A DNA stretch of 7,782 nucleotides from an archaeon. GTDB taxonomy: Archaea; Asgardarchaeota; Hermodarchaeia; Hermodarchaeales; Hermodarchaeaceae. Location of the stretch: assembly GCA_016550395.1 (NCBI GenBank), contig JABXGY010000103.1, positions 1-7,782 on the forward strand, given 5' to 3'. The notes beneath the pieces are model-generated. The model was not told where the DNA came from and did not search any database. It worked only from the letters and a program-made list of their open reading frames with translations. Numbering within the stretch: the stretch's first letter is position 1; each line of letters opens with the position of its first letter. Below, piece after piece: positions 6,345 to 7,782 of the stretch. The position numbers were made by a program, and so were the translations under genes.

Positions 6345-6560
6345 TTATTCTGCTTGTTCAGATAGACAGGTCAGGTAGGTGTAACATTCCACTCGCCTCA
6401 TCTGAAGCTCACATTCTACAAGGAGATCTTCGCACGGGTGGATTCTTATCGCCTGGTTTCGCATCCAATTCAAATCAAAGCGTTTGGACACGACTAGGCA
6501 TCGTACACATATCTCTTGTCTGGGTTTGTGACAGTAAACCGCATTTTTAAACCTTTTCAT
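6345..6560 (-). CDS. Possible 71-residue cysteine-rich protein
   Basis: A 71-codon frame begins three bases after the PHP stop (TAG ATA ATG). It carries seven cysteines (C10, C18, C21, C43, C50, C59, C64). C10-x7-C18-x2-C21 near the N-terminus and the ECYTYLTC segment near the C-terminus could form a small metal-binding knuckle. I do not recognise the family. Against it: no Shine-Dalgarno site precedes the ATG, and the cysteine spacing is not that of a standard zinc ribbon. In favour: tight coupling to the upstream gene, mixed codon use without a repetitive look, and otherwise unexplained space. If not translated, the stretch is the 3' trailer of the PHP transcript. Its stop is next to the 6-pair stem CTGAAC/GTTCAG (6339-6361). 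Confidence 0.3.
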   Translation of the reverse strand: MKRFKNAVYCHKPRQEICVRCLVVSKRFDLNWMRNQAIRIHPCEDLLVECELQMRRVECYTYLTCLSEQAE

Positions 6561-6563
6561 TAT

Positions 6564-7478
6564 CTAAGCAGGTATTGACGGGGAGGGAACCTTCCCATAG
6601 AGGATCTTATAACGCTGTTGTAACTCCTCAAGAACTGTAACAGGAACGAGAATTGATCCTAGATCAGCTTTTCCTGGAGCTTGTCCATGATAATCGGATC
6701 CCCCAGTCATTATTAGATTATGCTCACTGGCTAATTCCTTTAATTCTTCTAAGTTGGACTCAAGCTTAGTGTACCAGTCGCGGGGTTGACCAGCCATTTG
6801 CTCATAAGGGTAATAGTATTCGATGCCCTGCAATTTGTGAACCACAAGGGTTTCGATTAATTCTCGCGGTGACATTTGTACGGTGAGTGGATGTGCAATT
6901 ACTGGGATGCCTTGGGCATTTAGAATGACTTGGATACCCTCAGCGATGGTCGGTCTTGGTCGCTCAGCGTATGCTGGGCGTCCCTGAGCCAAATATTTAT
7001 CAAACGCTTCTTCAACAGAGGACACGTAACCATTCCGAATCAATACCCGGGCCAGATGCGGACGTCCTGTAGATTCTCCCATTGCTTCTCCTTCTACTTC
7101 ATCTTGATCGATTTCAACTCCTAATTTGCGAAGTTTCGCTAGCATTTTGGGTAAACGCTGTTGACGACCGATTTGCATCCATTCCAGTAGTGATAAAAGT
7201 CCTGGATCTCTGGGATTGATATAGAAGCCTAGAATGTGGATACGATGGTCGTACCATTTGCAGCTAATTTCCACACCTGGTACGACTTCTATTCCCAGAT
7301 TTGTTCCTGCTCGTAATCCCTCATCAATTCCTTGAATTGTATCGTGATCCGTAATGGCAATTCCCACTAACCCTAAAGCATGGGCTTTACCAACGACTTG
7401 TGTTGGTGATTCTGTTCCATCTGATGCTGTTGTATGAGTGTGAAGATCCACGAATCGTTTCAGGCTACTCTCCTTCAT
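6564..7478 (-). CDS. PHP-domain phosphoesterase (RNase AM/YciV-like)
   Basis: This 304-residue protein has the PHP metal-phosphoesterase domain with the arrangement of the RNase AM/YciV (nucleoside 3',5'-bisphosphate phosphatase) family. Characterised members hydrolyse pAp-type nucleotides and trim 5'-phosphorylated RNA 5' to 3'. Ligands visible from the ATG start are H13 and H15 with D20 (LHTHTTASDG), D44-H45 (ITDHDT), E70 (GVEIS), H81 (RIHILG), H141 (GRPHLAR), H196 (IAHP), and D262 and H264 (GGSDYHG). YLAQGRPAY (162-170) and GIEYYYP (218-224) are further family segments. Length is close to the roughly 290 residues of E. coli YciV. I chose the ATG at 7478 over the TTG at 7493 because GTGA then stands 7 bases before it. 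That ribosome site overlaps the TGA of the upstream gene, implying coupled translation. The protein looks soluble and cytoplasmic. Confidence 0.9.
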   Translation of the reverse strand: MKESSLKRFVDLHTHTTASDGTESPTQVVGKAHALGLVGIAITDHDTIQGIDEGLRAGTNLGIEVVPGVEISCKWYDHRIHILGFYINPRDPGLLSLLEWMQIGRQQRLPKMLAKLRKLGVEIDQDEVEGEAMGESTGRPHLARVLIRNGYVSSVEEAFDKYLAQGRPAYAERPRPTIAEGIQVILNAQGIPVIAHPLTVQMSPRELIETLVVHKLQGIEYYYPYEQMAGQPRDWYTKLESNLEELKELASEHNLIMTGGSDYHGQAPGKADLGSILVPVTVLEELQQRYKILYGKVPSPSIPA

Positions 7479-7485
7479 TCTGGTT

Positions 7486-7782
7486 TCACTCAATCGGCAA
7501 ATCCGGTAAAAGTTTTCGGATTATCCTCAAAGACTCTAAGGCTTCTTCTCGATTAAGTTCAAATATTATAGGACCATCAAATTTCCGCTCTTCTAGAGTG
7601 GAGAGGAATTCAACAATAGGTAAGTCACCCTGACCAAGGATTTTATGATCAAAATAAGAGAACTTTTTTCCCTCAACCGGTTTGACAGCCCCATCATGTA
7701 AATGAATTTCACTTATCCGATGATAATACCGCTCAATAAAATCAAGAACATCTGTAGACCCCGATTGTCCTGACAGAACATG
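7486..7782 (-). CDS. Xylose-isomerase-like TIM-barrel protein, C-terminal part
   Basis: The frame is open from the window edge to a TGA at 7486-7488, giving the last 98 residues; the start lies outside the window. The sequence fits the end of a sugar-phosphate isomerase/epimerase-type TIM barrel (xylose-isomerase-like, related to AP endonuclease IV). It has ISEIHLHDG with metal-ligand-type H27/H29/D30 (fragment numbering), FDHKILGQGDLPIVEF (H46, with the typical GxGD turn), and GPIIFELNREEALESL carrying the strand-end glutamate E75. It could be a sugar or inositol isomerase/epimerase or a DNA-repair endonuclease. The short C-terminus and LGQGDLPIVEFL look more like the isomerase type. The PHP gene starts 7 bases after its stop, so the two are one operon. 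It is cut by the window, not visibly by mutation. Confidence 0.85.
   Translation of the reverse strand, partial: HVLSGQSGSTDVLDFIERYYHRISEIHLHDGAVKPVEGKKFSYFDHKILGQGDLPIVEFLSTLEERKFDGPIIFELNREEALESLRIIRKLLPDLPIE

Noticed and set aside
7479..7493. PHP protein starting at TTG 7493 inside the upstream gene.
   Set aside because: TTG has no ribosome site at the right distance, whereas ATG 7478 has GTGA at 7 bases; only five residues differ.

Overview
The window most likely comes from a mesophilic archaeon; an Asgard lineage is possible but unproven. Three things point to archaea. There is a KH-less beta-CASP nuclease of the archaeal CPSF2 type. The start codons are served either by GTGA/GAGGT Shine-Dalgarno (SD) sites or by no SD at all, with A/T-rich boxes at archaeal TATA distance. 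The fatty-acid genes form small scattered units, not a bacterial fad operon. Gene density is high and GC content is moderate (estimated by eye).

Left part (about 1-4700): a lone metallo-beta-lactamase-fold hydrolase (+), probably from a leaderless transcript, converges on a two-gene minus-strand operon of enoyl-CoA hydratase followed by thiolase. Across a 177-bp divergent promoter region lies a FadD-like long-chain acyl-CoA synthetase (+). These encode activation of a fatty acid, hydration of the 2-enoyl-CoA and thiolytic cleavage. Acyl-CoA dehydrogenase and 3-hydroxyacyl-CoA dehydrogenase are absent and must be encoded elsewhere if beta-oxidation is complete.

Right part (about 4795-7782, all on the minus strand): in transcription order, the C-terminal 98 residues of a xylose-isomerase-like TIM-barrel protein, a PHP-domain phosphoesterase of the RNase AM/YciV type, a doubtful 71-codon cysteine-rich ORF, a non-coding stretch with several inverted repeats, and the beta-CASP RNase. 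The TIM-barrel and PHP genes are tightly coupled, with the SD of the second overlapping the stop of the first. The PHP and beta-CASP proteins belong to families that act on nucleic acids or nucleotides, so this half may be an RNA/nucleotide turnover neighbourhood; that link is inference.

I see no mobile element, CRISPR array, rRNA or recognisable tRNA. No clearly new system is evident. The least explained stretch is 6109-6563, which holds the cysteine-rich ORF and the structured leader of the nuclease gene.
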